From JBGPTK01 sp963797765 (GTDB lineage Bacteria; Acidobacteriota; Terriglobia; Acidiferrales; UBA7541), in assembly GCA_963797765.1 (NCBI GenBank), contig CAWCQU010000003.1, forward strand, positions 558,001 through 622,000: DNA of 64,000 bases. Reading direction: 5' to 3'. Position 1 is the first letter of the stretch; each line of letters starts with the position of its first letter. The notes below the pieces were generated by a model, which made no database searches, had not been told where the DNA came from, and saw only the letters and a program-made list of their open reading frames with translations. A program made the position numbers and the translations under genes. This document shows, one piece after another, positions 1-10,949 of the stretch.

Positions 1-3000
1 CGGTCAATGTGGCCGTGCCGCTGATCGAGGAATCGGCAGAACCGACGGTGGCAGTGATCGTGACAACTCCTGGAGCGATGCCGATCGCGGTGCCGTAGTT
101 GGTAGCATCGTTCGTAACCACCGCAATTGCCGTGTTCGAAGAGCTCCATGTGGCCGACGCCAGGACCTGGGTACTGTTGTCGCTGAACGTGGCAACAGCA
201 ACAAACTTCTGATTTCCAAGAGGCGAGATCGTTGCCGAACCCGGCTGAATCGAAATTGATACGAGTCCAGGCGGGAGGAAATTATCGGGATGATAGATTT
301 CGGAACTGCTCAGGTCTGCGCCACTCGAGTCCTGGCCGCCATAAACGAGCACCGTCCCGTCATCCAACCGAATCGAAGATTGCATATTGCGTCCGGTATT
401 CAAATCGCCCGTGAAGCTGAACGTTTGTGATCCTGGATCGTAGATCTCAGAAGTGTTCACCGGACCACTTGGCGTCGCACCGCCGGCAATGAGCACCGTT
501 CCGTCATTCAGCAAAGTCGCCGAATGTTGCGTTCGAGCGGTGTTCAGGCTGCCGGAAGTGAGTGTGAATAGATTCGTCGCTGGATCATAGAGCTCGGCTG
601 TGGCCTGTGGGCCTCCAGCGTTCCCGCCACCGACGATCAATACTTTTCCTCCGTTCAATAGGGTTGCCGTGAGCCCGTTTCGCGCAGTGCTCATGCTCCC
701 GGAAGTAAAGGAGAACGCGTTTGTGTTGGGATCATAGATTTCCGCGGATGCCAGCGCGCCGCTTGAGCCCTGGCCTCCAACGATCAGCACCTTGCCGTTG
801 CCCAACAGAATTGCGGCGTGATTTCCACGGGCCGTTTTCAGGCTGCCCGTTGGCAGGAAGGTCTGGCTGATTGGATCATAGAGCTCCGCACTCGAGACTG
901 GGCCAGTGGCTCCGCTGCCTCCGGCAATCAGAACTTTACCGTTGGGCAGCAGGGTGGCGGTGTGTTGATCGCGCGCTGAACTCATACTGCCGCTGGCGGG
1001 CGTGAACATCCCGGTGGCGGGATCGTAGAGCTCGGCGCTGGACAATCCGTTGGTGCCGTCCGAGGTGCCTCCGACGATCAGAACCTTACCGTTGTTGAGC
1101 AAGGTGGCGGTCTGGTCGCCGCGGGCCGTATTCATGCTGCCCGTTGGAGTGTAGGTCCCGTTGGTCGGATCGTACAGATTTGCATTGGCTATGCCAATTG
1201 GGTCGCCTTGCGTGCCTCCCGTGGTCAGGACGCCTGTGCCGGGAAGTTGCGTCTGACTGGCGCCAGAGGATGCACTGCCTGTGCTGCCAGACTTCGAATA
1301 GTTTCCTGACACGCCCAACGCGGCCGAATCACTGGTAATCGAGCCTAGAGTGGCCTGTATGATTGCGGCGCCGGAGTTGACTCCCTTAGCGATTCCCGTA
1401 TGCGTGCCGATAGTAGCGACGGAAGTGTCCGAAGAGCTCCAGGTGACGCTCGTGGTGATGTCCTGCGTGCTGTTATCGGAGTATTTTCCAGTGGCCGTGA
1501 AGTCCTGCGAATCTCCCACGCTGATCGTGGCCGCCTTGGGCGTCACGGCGATCGAACTCAGCGTCGGTGAAGTCACCGTAAGCGTAGTTGAGCCGTTGAT
1601 GCTGCCAGATGTAGCCTTGATCAACGAAGTTCCGGCCGCGACCCCAGTGGCCAGGCCACCGGTGGTGATTGTGGCCACACTGGTGGTGGCCGAATTCCAA
1701 GTGACACTGCTGGTGAGGTTCTGCGTGGTTGAATCCGTGTAAGTTCCGGTGGCGGTGAACTGCTTGGTGCTACCCGAGGTGATCGACGGATTTGCCGGAG
1801 TGACCGCGATGGATACGAGAGTCGCAGCCGTTACGGTCAGAGTGGTCGAGCCGTTGACGCTGCCGGATGTGGCCTTGATCACCGAACTTCCGGTTCCGAC
1901 GGCCGTGGCCAAGCCGCCCGAAGTGATTGTAGCCACACTCGTGGTAGCAGAGTTCCAAGTCGCGCTACTGGTCAAATCTTGTGTGCTGGAATCCGTGTAA
2001 GTTCCTGTAGCGGAGAATTGTTGCGTCAATCCCTTGGCAATCGACGGATTCGCCGGAGTGACCGCGATGGAGACCAGAGTCGCAGCAGTTACGGTGAGCG
2101 TGGTCGAGCCGTTGACGGCGCCCAGAGTCGCTTTGATGGTCGAAGTCCCGGTTGCCACAGCAGTGGCCAAGCCGCCGGTGGTGATGGTAGCCACACTGGT
2201 GGTGGCGGAGTTCCAGGTCACGCTGCTGGTGAGGTTCTGTTGACTGGAGTCGGTGTAAGTTCCGGTAGCGGTGAATTGCTGCGTCAATCCCTTGGCGATC
2301 GAGGGATTAGTCGGCGTCACGCTGATCGAAACGAGAGTGGCGGCGGTCACCGTCAACGTAGTTGAGCCGTTAACGGCGCCCAGAGTCGCTTTAATGGTTG
2401 ACGTTCCGGTGCCCACACCCGTAGCCAGGCCGCCGGTGGTGATGGTGGCCACACTGGTGGTAGCCGAATTCCAGGTCACACTGCTGGTGAGGTTCTGCGT
2501 GGTCGAATCCGTGTACGTTCCTGTGGCGGTGAACTGTTGCGTGAGACCTTTCGCGATCGAGGGATTCGCGGGCGTGACGCTGATCGAGACAAGAGCCGGC
2601 GAGATGACGGTTAGCGTGGTCGAGCCGTTGACGCTTCCGAGCGTTGCTTTGATCGTCGAAGTCCCAATCCCTACACCTGTAGCCAAGCCTCCGGTGGTGA
2701 TGGTGGCTACGCTGGTGGTAGCGGAATTCCACGTCACACTGCTGGTGAGGTCCTGCGTGCTCGAATCCGTGTATGTTCCTGTGGCGGTGAACTGTTGCGT
2801 GAGGCCCTTCGCGATGGAGGGATTCGCCGGTGTAACGCTGATCGATACCAGCGCTGGCGCGGTGACGGTCAGCGTCGTCGAGCTGCAAATTAAGCCCGCG
2901 CACGCTTTGATCGTCGTTGCACCCTGTGCGATGCCATAGGCATTGCCCAGGTTGGTGGAATCGTTCGTGATCGTGGCAATCGCCGTGTTCGACGAACTCC

Positions 3001-4554
3001 AGGTGACCGAGGCAAGCTGCTCGGTGCTATTGTCGCTGAAGGTGCCCGTGGCGATGAACTGCTGATCCGTATCGAGAGGAATCGTTGGGCTTGCCGGGCT
3101 GAGAGTGATTGAGACGAGGCTGGGCGGGGTCAGCGACGCCGGTTGATACAGTTCCGCACTGGACAAGACATCGCTGGAGTTCTGGCCTCCGGCAACCAGC
3201 ACCGTCCCGTTGGTCAAAAGAGTCGCCGTAGCGTAGAAGCGTGCAGCGGTCAGACTGCCGGTGGAGGTGAATGCGTTCGTCGCCGGATCGTACAGCTCCG
3301 CGCTGGACAGGAAGCCGCTGGAGCTATCACCTCCGGCAATCAGCACCATGCCGTTGTTTAACAGCGTCGCAGTGTGCAGGTAGCGCGCGGTGTTCAGGCC
3401 ACCGGTGGTTGTGGTGAACGTCACCGTCGCCGGATCGAACAGCTCCGCACTGGAGAGGTAACCGCTGGAGCCATAGCCTCCGACGATCAGCACCATCCCG
3501 TTGTTCAACAGTGTTGCGGTGGCGGACTCGCGCGCGGTGTGCAAGCTGCCCGTCGTGGTGAACATGCCGGTAGCCGGATTGTAGAGCTCTGCACTGGACA
3601 CGTAATCGTTCGGGTCAACGCCTCCCGCAATCAGCACCATGCCATTATTCAACAGGGTTGCGGTGGCGGACTCGCGCGCGGCGTTCAGGCTACCGGTGGT
3701 CGCGGTGAACATCCCCGTTGCCGGATCGTACACCTCCGCGCTGACAAGGCTGCTCGAGCTCGTGCCATCGGGAGTACCTCCGGCAATCAGAACTTTCCCG
3801 TCATTCAACAGCGTCGCCGTGGCGAAATAGCGCCCGGTGGTCAGGCTGCCGGTCACGGTGAACGTTCCCGTAGCCGGATTGTAGAGCTCCGCACTGGACA
3901 ACGAACCGTTGGAATCGCGGCCTCCGGCAATCAGCACCTGGCCGTTGTTCAACAGAGTGGCAGTGTGGTAGTAGCGCCCGTTGTTTAGGCTTGTGGTCGC
4001 GGTGAACGTTCCCGTTGTCGCGTTGTAGATCTCCGCACTGGCCAAGGTGCCGCTCGATCCAAAGCCCCCGGCGATCAATACCGTGCCGTCGTTCAACAGC
4101 GTTGAAGTGTGGCTCATCCGCGCCGCGTTCAAACTGCTTGTGGGCACAAACCCCGCAGTCACCGTCAGAGTCGTCGAACCGTTCACGCTGCCCAAGGTTG
4201 CCTTGATCGTGGAACTGCCGATTCCCACACCGGTCGCCAAGCCGCCTGTTGTGATCGTGGCCACACTGGTGGTGTCCGAGTTCCACGTAACGGTGCTGGT
4301 AATGTCTTGCGTGCTCGAATCCGTGTACGTCCCTGTGGCGGTGAACTGCTGCGTCAAGCTCTTGACAATCGAGGGATTCACAGGAGTCACACTGATCGAG
4401 ACCAGAGTCGCGGCCGTCACTGTAAGAGTGGTTGAGCCGTTGACGCTTCCGGAAGTCGCTTTGATCGTTGATGTACCAACTCCGAGACCAGTCGCCAAAC
4501 CGCCCGAGGTGATGGTGGCGACACTGGTGGTGGCGGAACTCCACGTTGCGGTGC
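1..4554 (-). CDS. Giant BIG2/kelch surface protein, C-terminal continuation (frame-shifted, partial at window edge)
   Basis: This is the continuation of the giant gene that starts at 9819. After a one-base deletion near 4555 the reading frame moves by one and then stays open without a stop to base 1, so the protein continues beyond the window. In order it encodes the rest of one BIG2-like Ig repeat and another repeat (to about 4130). A block of seven kelch units follows (about 4130-3130), each with an N-x-x-R start, a T-L-L-N-x-G-x-V-L-I-x-G-G core and an A-E-L-Y-x-P end. Then come about seven Ig-like repeats (3110-1340), a second seven-unit kelch block (1330-280) and part of another Ig-like repeat. 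A seven-bladed kelch propeller is a common binding fold, so the product is probably an exported adhesin or carbohydrate-binding protein. The substrate cannot be told. The frame was checked at 292, 1024, 2116, 3289 and 4444, and all agree. Confidence 0.8.
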
Positions 4555-7500
4555 GGTGAGGTCCTGCTGACTGGAGTCGGTGTACGTGCCGGTTGCGGTG
4601 AACTGCTGGGTGAGTCCCTTGGCGATCGACGGATTCGCCGGCGTCACGGCGATGGATACGAGAGTGGCGGCGGTTACAGTAAGCGTGGTGGTGCCGTTGA
4701 CGCTGCCGGATGTTGCCTTGATGGTGGAAGTTCCAGTCGCAACAGCGGTGGCCAGCCCGCCCGCAGTGATGGTGGCAACGCTGGTGGTGGCCGAACTCCA
4801 TGTCGCGGTGCTGGTGAGGTCTTGCTGGCTGGAGTCGGTGTACGTGCCGGTTGCAGTGAACTGCTGAGTGAGTCCTTTGGCGATCGACGGGTTCGCCGGC
4901 GTCACGGCGATGGATACGAGAGCGGCGGCCGTAACAGTAAGCGTGGTGGTGCCGTTGACGCTGCCGGAAGTCGCCTTGATGGTGGAAGTGCCAGTTGCAA
5001 CAGCGGTGGCCAGCCCGCCCGCAGTGATGGTGGCGACGCTGGTGGTGGCGGAACTCCACGTTGCGGTGCTGGTGAGGTCTTGCTGGCTGGAGTCAGTGTA
5101 CGTGCCGGTTGCAGTGAACTGCTGCGTGAGTCCTTTGGCGATCGATGGATTCGCTGGCGTCACGGCGATGGATACGAGAGTGGCGGCGGTTACCGTAAGC
5201 GTGGTGGAGCCGTTGACGCTGCCGGATGTCGCCTTGATGGTGGAAGTGCCAGTTGCAACAGCGGTGGCCAGGCCGCCCGCAGTGATGGTGGCAACGCTGC
5301 TGGTGGCGGAACTCCACGTCGCGGTGCTGGTGAGGTCTTGCTGACTGGAATCGGAGTACGTGCCGGTTGCGGTGAACTGCTGCGTCAGGCCCTTGGCGAT
5401 CGATGGATTCGCCGGCGTTACGGCGATGGATACGAGAGCGGCGGCCGTAACAGTAAGCGTGGTTGTCCCGTTGACGCTGCCGGAAGTCGCCTTGATGGTG
5501 GAAGTGCCAGTTGCAACAGCGGTGGCCAGCCCGCCCGCAGTGATGGTGGCGACGCTGGTGGTGGCGGAACTCCACGTGGCGGTGCTGGTGAGGTCCTGCT
5601 GACTGGAGTCGGTGTACGTGCCGGTTGCGGTGAACTGCTGCGTGAGTCCCTTGGCGATCGATGGATTCGCTGGCGTCACGGCGATGGATACGAGAGCGGC
5701 GGCGGTCACCGTGAGCGTGGTGGTGCCATTCACGCTGCCGGATGTCGCCTTGATGGTGGAAGTGCCAGTTGCAACAGCGGTGGCCAGGCCGCCCGCAGTG
5801 ATGGTGGCAACGCTGCTGGTGGCGGAACTCCATGTCGCGGTGCTGGTGAGGTCTTGCTGGCTGGAATCGGAGTACGTGCCCGTTGCAGTGAACTGCTGCG
5901 TCAGGCCCCTGGCAATCGACGGATTGGCTGGCGCAACAGAGATCGATGACAGCGTCGGCGCTGTTACGGTGAGCGTTGTTGAGCCGCTCACTGTCCCTGA
6001 GGTCGCCGTAATGTTCGCCGTCCCGATTCCCACACCTGTTGCGTAGCCACCCGTGGAACCACCGGAAAGAATTGTGGCAACGCTCGTTGTGTCCGAACTC
6101 CACGTGACGGACGTGGTGATGTCTTGAGTGGTTGAATCGCTGTAGGTTCCTTGAGCGAAGAATTGCTCGTGCAGACCCTTGGCGATGGACGGATTTGCCG
6201 GAGTGACAGCGATGGAAGTCAATACGGCCGATGAAACAGTGAGCCGGGTGGTGCCGCTGACGCTGCCTGAAGCGGCCTTAATGTTCGCAGTGCCAATTCC
6301 AACGCCTGTTGCGAGTCCCCCCGTTGAGCCGCCGGAAAGTATCGTGGCGACGCTAGTGGCGTCCGAACTCCACGTTGCCGTTGTGGTCAAATCCTGCGTG
6401 CTGGAATCAGTATAGGTGCCCGTCGCAAAGAATTGCTCAAATTGTCCTTTGCTAATGGTGGGATTCGCCGGGGTGACGGCGATGGAAACGAGAGTCGCGG
6501 CCGTCACGGTGAGGGTGGTCGAGCCGGTGATGCTGTGGAAGGTCGCTTTGATCGAGGATGATCCAACGCCAGCGGCTGTAGCTAGGCCGCCAGTCGTGAT
6601 TGTGGCTACACTGGTGGTCACCGAACTCCAGGTGGCGCTGCTGGTGAGATCCTGCGTGCTCAAATCAGAAAAAGTTCCCGTGGCGGTGAATTGCTGCGTC
6701 AACCCCTTGGCGATCGAAGGATTGGCCGGAGTGACCGCGATCGAAGTTAAAGTTGGCGCAACAACGGTGAGAGTGGTGGAGCCGGTCACGCCGGAAAGCG
6801 TTGCGCTAATGCTCGAAGTGCCTGTGGCGACCGCCGTCGCCAGCCCCGCTGTCGTAATCGTAGCAACACTAGTGGTAGCCGAGGCCCACGTGACTGTGCT
6901 GGTGAGGTCCTGCGTGCTCAAATCGGTGTAAGTTCCGGTGGCTGTGAATTGCTGCGTCAATCCCTTGGGAACGGCTGGGTTTGCGGGAGTGACGCTGATC
7001 GACGCCAAGGCGGCGGCCGTTACGGTAAGAGTCGTTGAGCCAGAGACACTGCCGGATGTCGCGCTGATTGTGGAAGTGCCGGCGCCCGCTCCGGAGGCTA
7101 GACCGCCCGTGGTGATTGTGGCTACACTGGTGGTGGCCGAAGCCCAAGTGACACTCGCCGTAATATTTTGAGTGGAGAGGTCGCTATAGGTTCCCGTGGC
7201 TGTGAACTGCTGCGTTAATCCTTTAGCGATTGAGGGGTTGGCCGGAGTGACAGCGATCGAAGTCAGGGATGCCGCAGTAACAGTAAGAGTTGTTGAGCCA
7301 ACGATGCTGCCGGATGTCGCGCTGATTGTGGAAGTGCCAGTGCCGAGACTGGAGGCCAGTCCGCCCGCGGTTATTGTGGCCACACTGGTAGTGCCCGAAG
7401 CCCACGTTACGCTGCTGGTGAGGTTCTGCGTGGAGAGATCGCTATAAGTTCCGGTGGCAGTGAATTGCTCGGTCGATCCTTTAGTGATGGAGGGATTTGC

Positions 7501-9819
7501 CGGAGTCACGCTGATGGAAGATAGCGTGGCTGCGGTTACGGTCAGAACCGTCGAGCCGCTGACGCTGCCCAAGGTCGCACTGATTGACGAAGTCCCAACT
7601 CCAACACCGCTGGCGAGACCACCCGTGGTGATCGTGGCGACGCTGGTGGTTGCCGATGCCCACGTCACGCTGGCGGTGATGTTTTGCGTGGACGTGTCAC
7701 TGTAGGTGCCCGTCGCGGTGAATTGCTGCGTCAATCCCTTCGCAATCGAAGGATTCGCCGGAGTCACGCTGATCGATGTCAGCGTTGCTGCGGTCACCGT
7801 CAGAACGGTCGAGCCGCTGACGCTGCCCAAGGTCACACTGATTGACGAAGTCCCGGCTCCCACACCGCTGGCCAGACCACCCGTGGTGATCGTGGCAACG
7901 TTGGTGGTTGCCGATACCCACGTCACGCTGGCGGTGATGTTTTGCGTGGACGTGTCACTGTAAGTCCCGGTCGCGGTGAATTGCTGCGTCAATCCCTTCG
8001 CAATCGAAGGATTCGCCGGAGTCACGCTGATCGATGTCAGCGTTGCTGCGGTTACAGTCAGAACTGTCGAACCGCTCACGCCGCCCAACGTTGCACTGAT
8101 CGAAGAAGACCCAGCGCCAACACCGCTGGCCAGGCCACCGCCGGTGATTGTAGCGACGCTGGTGGTCGCAGACGCCCACGTCACGCTGCCGGTGATGTTT
8201 TGCGTTGTGGAGTCGCTGTAGGTTCCGGTCGCGGTGAATTGCTGCGTTAATCCCTTCGCAATCGAAGGATTGGCCGGAGTCACGCTGATCGAGGTCAGCG
8301 TCGCTGCTGTTACAGTCAAAACCGTCGAGCCGCTGACGCTGCCCAAGGTCGCGCTGATTGACGAAGTCCCAGCTCCAACACCGCTGGCCAGACCACCCGT
8401 GGTGATCGTGGCGACGCTGGTGGTTGCCGACGCCCACGTCACGCTGCCGGTGATGTTTTGCGTTGTGGAGTCGCTGTAGGTTCCGGTCGCGGTGAACTGC
8501 TGCGTCAAGCCTTTCGCGATGGATGGATTTGCCGGAGTCACACTGATCGATGTCAGCGTCGCTGCAGTTACCGTCAGAACCGTCGAGCCACTGACGCTGC
8601 CAGAAGTGGCTTTGATTGTTGAAGTCCCTACGCCTGCTCCCTTCGCCAGGCCGCCGCTGGTAACAGTAGCCACACTGGTTGTGGCCGAACTCCAGGCCAC
8701 GGTGCTGGTAATGTTTTGAGTCGTGCCATTACTGTAAGTTCCCGTGGCGGTGAACTGTTGAGTCAAACCTTTTGCGATCGAAGGATTCGCCGGCGTCACA
8801 CTGATCGAAGTCAACGTCACGGTCGGCGCGGTGCCACGACCCGTGAGGCTAACGGTTTGGGGGCTGGACAACGCATTGTCGGAGATGGTGATCAACCCGG
8901 TCCGCGTCCCGGTTACCGTGGGAGTGAAGGTCACTTGAATTGCGCAGCTGGAATGAGCCGGCAAGCTCGGAACACAATTATTCGTCTCCGCGAAATCGCC
9001 GCTTGAAACAATGCTGCTGATCGAAACAGGAGCAGGATCGGGATTGGACAAAGTGATCGTCTTAGGAGGACTGGTTGTGAAATCGGGCTGGTTGCCGAAT
9101 GCAAGCAGCGCCGGCGACACATTCAAAAACAGGATGCCATTGCCGGACAGACTGGCCGACTGCGGGCTGTTGCCGGCGGAGTCCTGTACAGTAATCGATC
9201 CGGTTCTCGCGCCTGTCGTGGTGGGCTTGAACGTGACACGGATTGAACAGTTGGCTCCTCTGGAAAGGTTGCTGCCGCAATTGTTCGTCTGTGCAAAATC
9301 GCCGGCCGCCTGGATGCTCGAAATGGTAATCGACGAGCTCAGATTGTTGTGCAGCGTGAGAAAGCCCGGATTGCTGGTGGTTCCTACGACATCGTTGCCG
9401 AAATTGAGGCTGGCGGGAGAGAGCGCCACCGGCGGGACCCCTGTCCCGCTCAGGCTCACCTTCTGAGGACTGCCGCTTGCATTGTCGGTGACGCTGAGAG
9501 ACGAGCTGAATGAACCGGTGGACGTAGGAGAGAACTTCACGCTGATCGAACAATGCGCGTTGGGAGCCAGTGCGGCTGGGCAATTATTGGTTTGCGAAAA
9601 AGGAGCGCCCGCTGCGATGCCGGCAATCGTGAGGTTTGATCGTCCTGTGTTGGTGAGTGAGACAGTTGCCGCAGAGCTTGTAGTTCCAGTAACCTGGCCG
9701 CCGAAATTCAGGCTCCTGGGATTGAGTGATGCGACTTGCGCGTTTAATGGAGCCGCCGCGAAGCCTACCAGGAAAAATGCAAGGAAAATCCAGCCCCAGC
9801 GACGAATACCATAATTCAT
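4417..9819 (-). CDS. Giant secreted HYDIN/BIG2 repeat protein, N-terminal part
   Basis: This is the start of a very large exported protein. I choose the ATG at 9819 rather than the upstream in-frame start at 9852, because a GGAGG lies 5 bases before it and the protein then begins directly with a signal peptide (NYGIRRWGW followed by a hydrophobic core, ending near ...LNAQ). Three HYDIN/ASH-type (choice-of-anchor D) domains of about 100 residues follow, with L-x-F-G, T-N-N-C and S-L-S-G-x-G motifs. Seventeen BIG2-like Ig repeats of about 86 residues come next, with an A-N-P-S-I-A-K-G-L-T-Q-Q-F core. Repeats 12-17 are nearly identical. Repeat 17 is cut by a one-base deletion near 4555, after which the as-read frame is nonsense and ends at 4417. 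The true gene continues in the next frame to base 1. Such proteins are typically cell-surface adhesins or matrix proteins in Acidobacteriota. The function is inferred from domains only. Confidence 0.85.
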   Translation of the reverse strand: MNYGIRRWGWIFLAFFLVGFAAAPLNAQVASLNPRSLNFGGQVTGTTSSAATVSLTNTGRSNLTIAGIAAGAPFSQTNNCPAALAPNAHCSISVKFSPTSTGSFSSSLSVTDNASGSPQKVSLSGTGVPPVALSPASLNFGNDVVGTTSNPGFLTLHNNLSSSITISSIQAAGDFAQTNNCGSNLSRGANCSIRVTFKPTTTGARTGSITVQDSAGNSPQSASLSGNGILFLNVSPALLAFGNQPDFTTSPPKTITLSNPDPAPVSISSIVSSGDFAETNNCVPSLPAHSSCAIQVTFTPTVTGTRTGLITISDNALSSPQTVSLTGRGTAPTVTLTSISVTPANPSIAKGLTQQFTATGTYSNGTTQNITSTVAWSSATTSVATVTSGGLAKGAGVGTSTIKATSGSVSGSTVLTVTAATLTSISVTPANPSIAKGLTQQFTATGTYSDSTTQNITGSVTWASATTSVATITTGGLASGVGAGTSSISATLGSVSGSTVLTVTAATLTSISVTPANPSIAKGLTQQFTATGTYSDSTTQNITGSVTWASATTSVATITGGGLASGVGAGSSSISATLGGVSGSTVLTVTAATLTSISVTPANPSIAKGLTQQFTATGTYSDTSTQNITASVTWVSATTNVATITTGGLASGVGAGTSSISVTLGSVSGSTVLTVTAATLTSISVTPANPSIAKGLTQQFTATGTYSDTSTQNITASVTWASATTSVATITTGGLASGVGVGTSSISATLGSVSGSTVLTVTAATLSSISVTPANPSITKGSTEQFTATGTYSDLSTQNLTSSVTWASGTTSVATITAGGLASSLGTGTSTISATSGSIVGSTTLTVTAASLTSIAVTPANPSIAKGLTQQFTATGTYSDLSTQNITASVTWASATTSVATITTGGLASGAGAGTSTISATSGSVSGSTTLTVTAAALASISVTPANPAVPKGLTQQFTATGTYTDLSTQDLTSTVTWASATTSVATITTAGLATAVATGTSSISATLSGVTGSTTLTVVAPTLTSIAVTPANPSIAKGLTQQFTATGTFSDLSTQDLTSSATWSSVTTSVATITTGGLATAAGVGSSSIKATFHSITGSTTLTVTAATLVSIAVTPANPTISKGQFEQFFATGTYTDSSTQDLTTTATWSSDATSVATILSGGSTGGLATGVGIGTANIKAASGSVSGTTRLTVSSAVLTSIAVTPANPSIAKGLHEQFFAQGTYSDSTTQDITTSVTWSSDTTSVATILSGGSTGGYATGVGIGTANITATSGTVSGSTTLTVTAPTLSSISVAPANPSIARGLTQQFTATGTYSDSSQQDLTSTATWSSATSSVATITAGGLATAVATGTSTIKATSGSVNGTTTLTVTAAALVSIAVTPANPSIAKGLTQQFTATGTYTDSSQQDLTSTATWSSATTSVATITAGGLATAVATGTSTIKATSGSVNGTTTLTVTAAALVSIAVTPANPSIAKGLTQQFTATGTYSDSSQQDLTSTATWSSATSSVATITAGGLATAVATGTSTIKATSGSVNGSTTLTVTAATLVSIAVTPANPSIAKGLTQQFTATGTYTDSSQQDLTSTATWSSATTSVATITAGGLATAVATGTSTIKATSGSVNGTTTLTVTAAALVSIAVTPANPSIAKGLTQQFTATGTYTDSSQQDLTSTATWSSATTSVATITAGGLATAVATGTSTIKATSGSVNGTTTLTVTAATLVSIAVTPANPSIAKGLTQQFTATGTYTDSSQQDLTAPQRGVPPPPVSPPSPRAVWRLVSELVHQRSKRLPEASTAQPLLQ
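4556..5990 (-). repeat. Near-identical 258-bp tandem repeats inside the giant gene
   Basis: About five and a half consecutive BIG2-encoding units of exactly 258 bp (86 codons) are almost identical. The same GATCGACGGATTCGCCGG-like segment recurs at about 4624, 4882, 5140, 5398, 5656 and 5914. Units from 6000 to 8800 have a similar period but are more diverged. The uniformity points to recent duplication or gene conversion, and it is a place where short-read assemblies collapse. Confidence 0.9.
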
Positions 9820-10622
9820 GACTGCCTCCACATTAGGCGCAACGCGCGGCACAACTACTTCTTCAGAATGTCATTTCAGGTGGCGCTGAAACGAGCTTGA
9901 GAAACCGATCAAAATCCACAGAAACAGGAATCGTGTTCGGATTTCCGTAAAAAGCAACACGCACTTAGCACTGCGCCAAAAATTCTGTCAACAACAATTC
10001 GACAATGTTAATGATTTTTTTCAGCGGGGATTAGAAGTACTAAAACGCACAGAACTGAATTATTTTCGAGCCGAAATCCGATGATTGAGCGTGGAGACGG
10101 ATGAAAATGCGGCGCGCGAACGGCATGAATGGAATCGATTCGGACGATTTTGACCGCCAAATATCGTTATTCTAAATATTTCGACCGTGCTTTCGGGATT
10201 GATTCAATGTAATTCACTATGACTGACGTACCTACTATATAAATACTGACACCTGAATCGCAACCCACGAGGGGATTATTGGCAATCCAGAATTTGTACA
10301 TTCACTCTGGATTCCTTGCTACTCTCGCAATGACATGCGACTCCAAAGCATTCAGGCAGGCTGCAGTGCATTTCGATAATGCTCATGCGCAGATTGATGC
10401 CGGTAAGCGTGAGCAGGAAGACTCAACGCGGGAGATTCTGCAAAACATTATTGGGGTCTGGACGATTGTTTGCATGTGAGTCTGCCAGACGCGGTTGGTG
10501 CTGTATCGATACCTACCTGGGTTAGGTTACCAGTGGGAATCCAAGTTGGAAAAAGCTACGAGAGAGAGAGGCGGCGAGCGTAAGATTTCGAAATCCTCAC
10601 GATGATGTGAAGGTGCTACTTG
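9820..10622. other. Non-coding divergent region between giant gene and PilZ gene
   Basis: About 800 bases, more AT-rich than the flanks, without a convincing gene. A 66-codon reading frame from a TTG at 10279 has no family resemblance and is probably chance. Positions 10308-10336 (GGATTCCTTGCTACTCTCGC then AATGAC) resemble 25383-25411 (GGATTCCTCGCATTGTTCGG then AATGAC), a short intergenic repeat motif. The region must hold the promoters of both neighbours. Confidence 0.5.
9963..9991 (-). promoter_or_regulatory. Candidate promoter for the giant surface-protein gene
   Basis: On the minus strand a perfect TTGACA (9991-9986) is followed after 17 bases by CTAAGT, about 145 bases before the ATG at 9819. 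The -35 is ideal but the -10 is poor, so this is only a candidate. Confidence 0.25.
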
Positions 10623-10949
10623 ATGGCATTCGAGAATCAACGCTTAACCGATCGCAAGGAAATTTCGATTCCGATGCAATTCTTCAGCAGCACCGGAGAA
10701 TTGGAGACGGGCGAGACGATCAATGTTTCGCAGCACGGATTGTTCTTCATTGCGGACTGCGCTCCGAACGTGGGAGAGCCGATCGAAATGCTGCTGTGGC
10801 CGGAAGAATTGACGGGGAAGACGGGAGGGAGCATTCGGTGCAATGGGCGCGTGGTTCACGTGCAACTGAACGCTCAAGATGGGCGAATGGGGATCGGAGT
10901 GGAGATTCAACGTTTTGAACTTGATCTGGCCAGCCGGGGAATAAACTGA
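10623..10949 (+). CDS. PilZ domain protein
   Basis: A single-domain protein of about 108 residues. It shows the PilZ signature: an arginine-rich N-terminal motif (RLTDRKE) followed about 30 residues later by the N-x-S-x-x-G motif (INVSQHG), then alternating beta strands. PilZ domains are receptors for the second messenger cyclic di-GMP, so this is likely a cytoplasmic c-di-GMP effector for motility, adhesion or exopolysaccharide. I start it at the ATG at 10623, preceded by GAAGGTG at a good distance. The overlapping TTG at 10620 is less likely. The spacing of the RxxxR motif here is slightly loose (R-x-x-D-R-K), so binding should not be assumed. It stands alone, divergent from the giant surface protein. 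Confidence 0.75.
   Translation: MAFENQRLTDRKEISIPMQFFSSTGELETGETINVSQHGLFFIADCAPNVGEPIEMLLWPEELTGKTGGSIRCNGRVVHVQLNAQDGRMGIGVEIQRFELDLASRGIN

Noticed and set aside
4546..5949. Long open frames on the plus strand and in the other minus frames across the repeat gene (up to 467 codons)
   Set aside because: They mirror the GC-rich, repetitive codons of the giant gene, are low-complexity (Gly/Arg/Asp-rich or Val-rich), and lack starts, ribosome sites or any known domain.
4556..8800. Regular repeats that could look like a CRISPR or satellite array
   Set aside because: The period is 258 bp and the units are coding BIG2 repeats in one frame; no spacers, no cas genes.
10279..10479. 66-codon open frame from a TTG in the PilZ upstream region
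   Set aside because: No ribosome site, no family resemblance, and part of it is a dispersed intergenic repeat.
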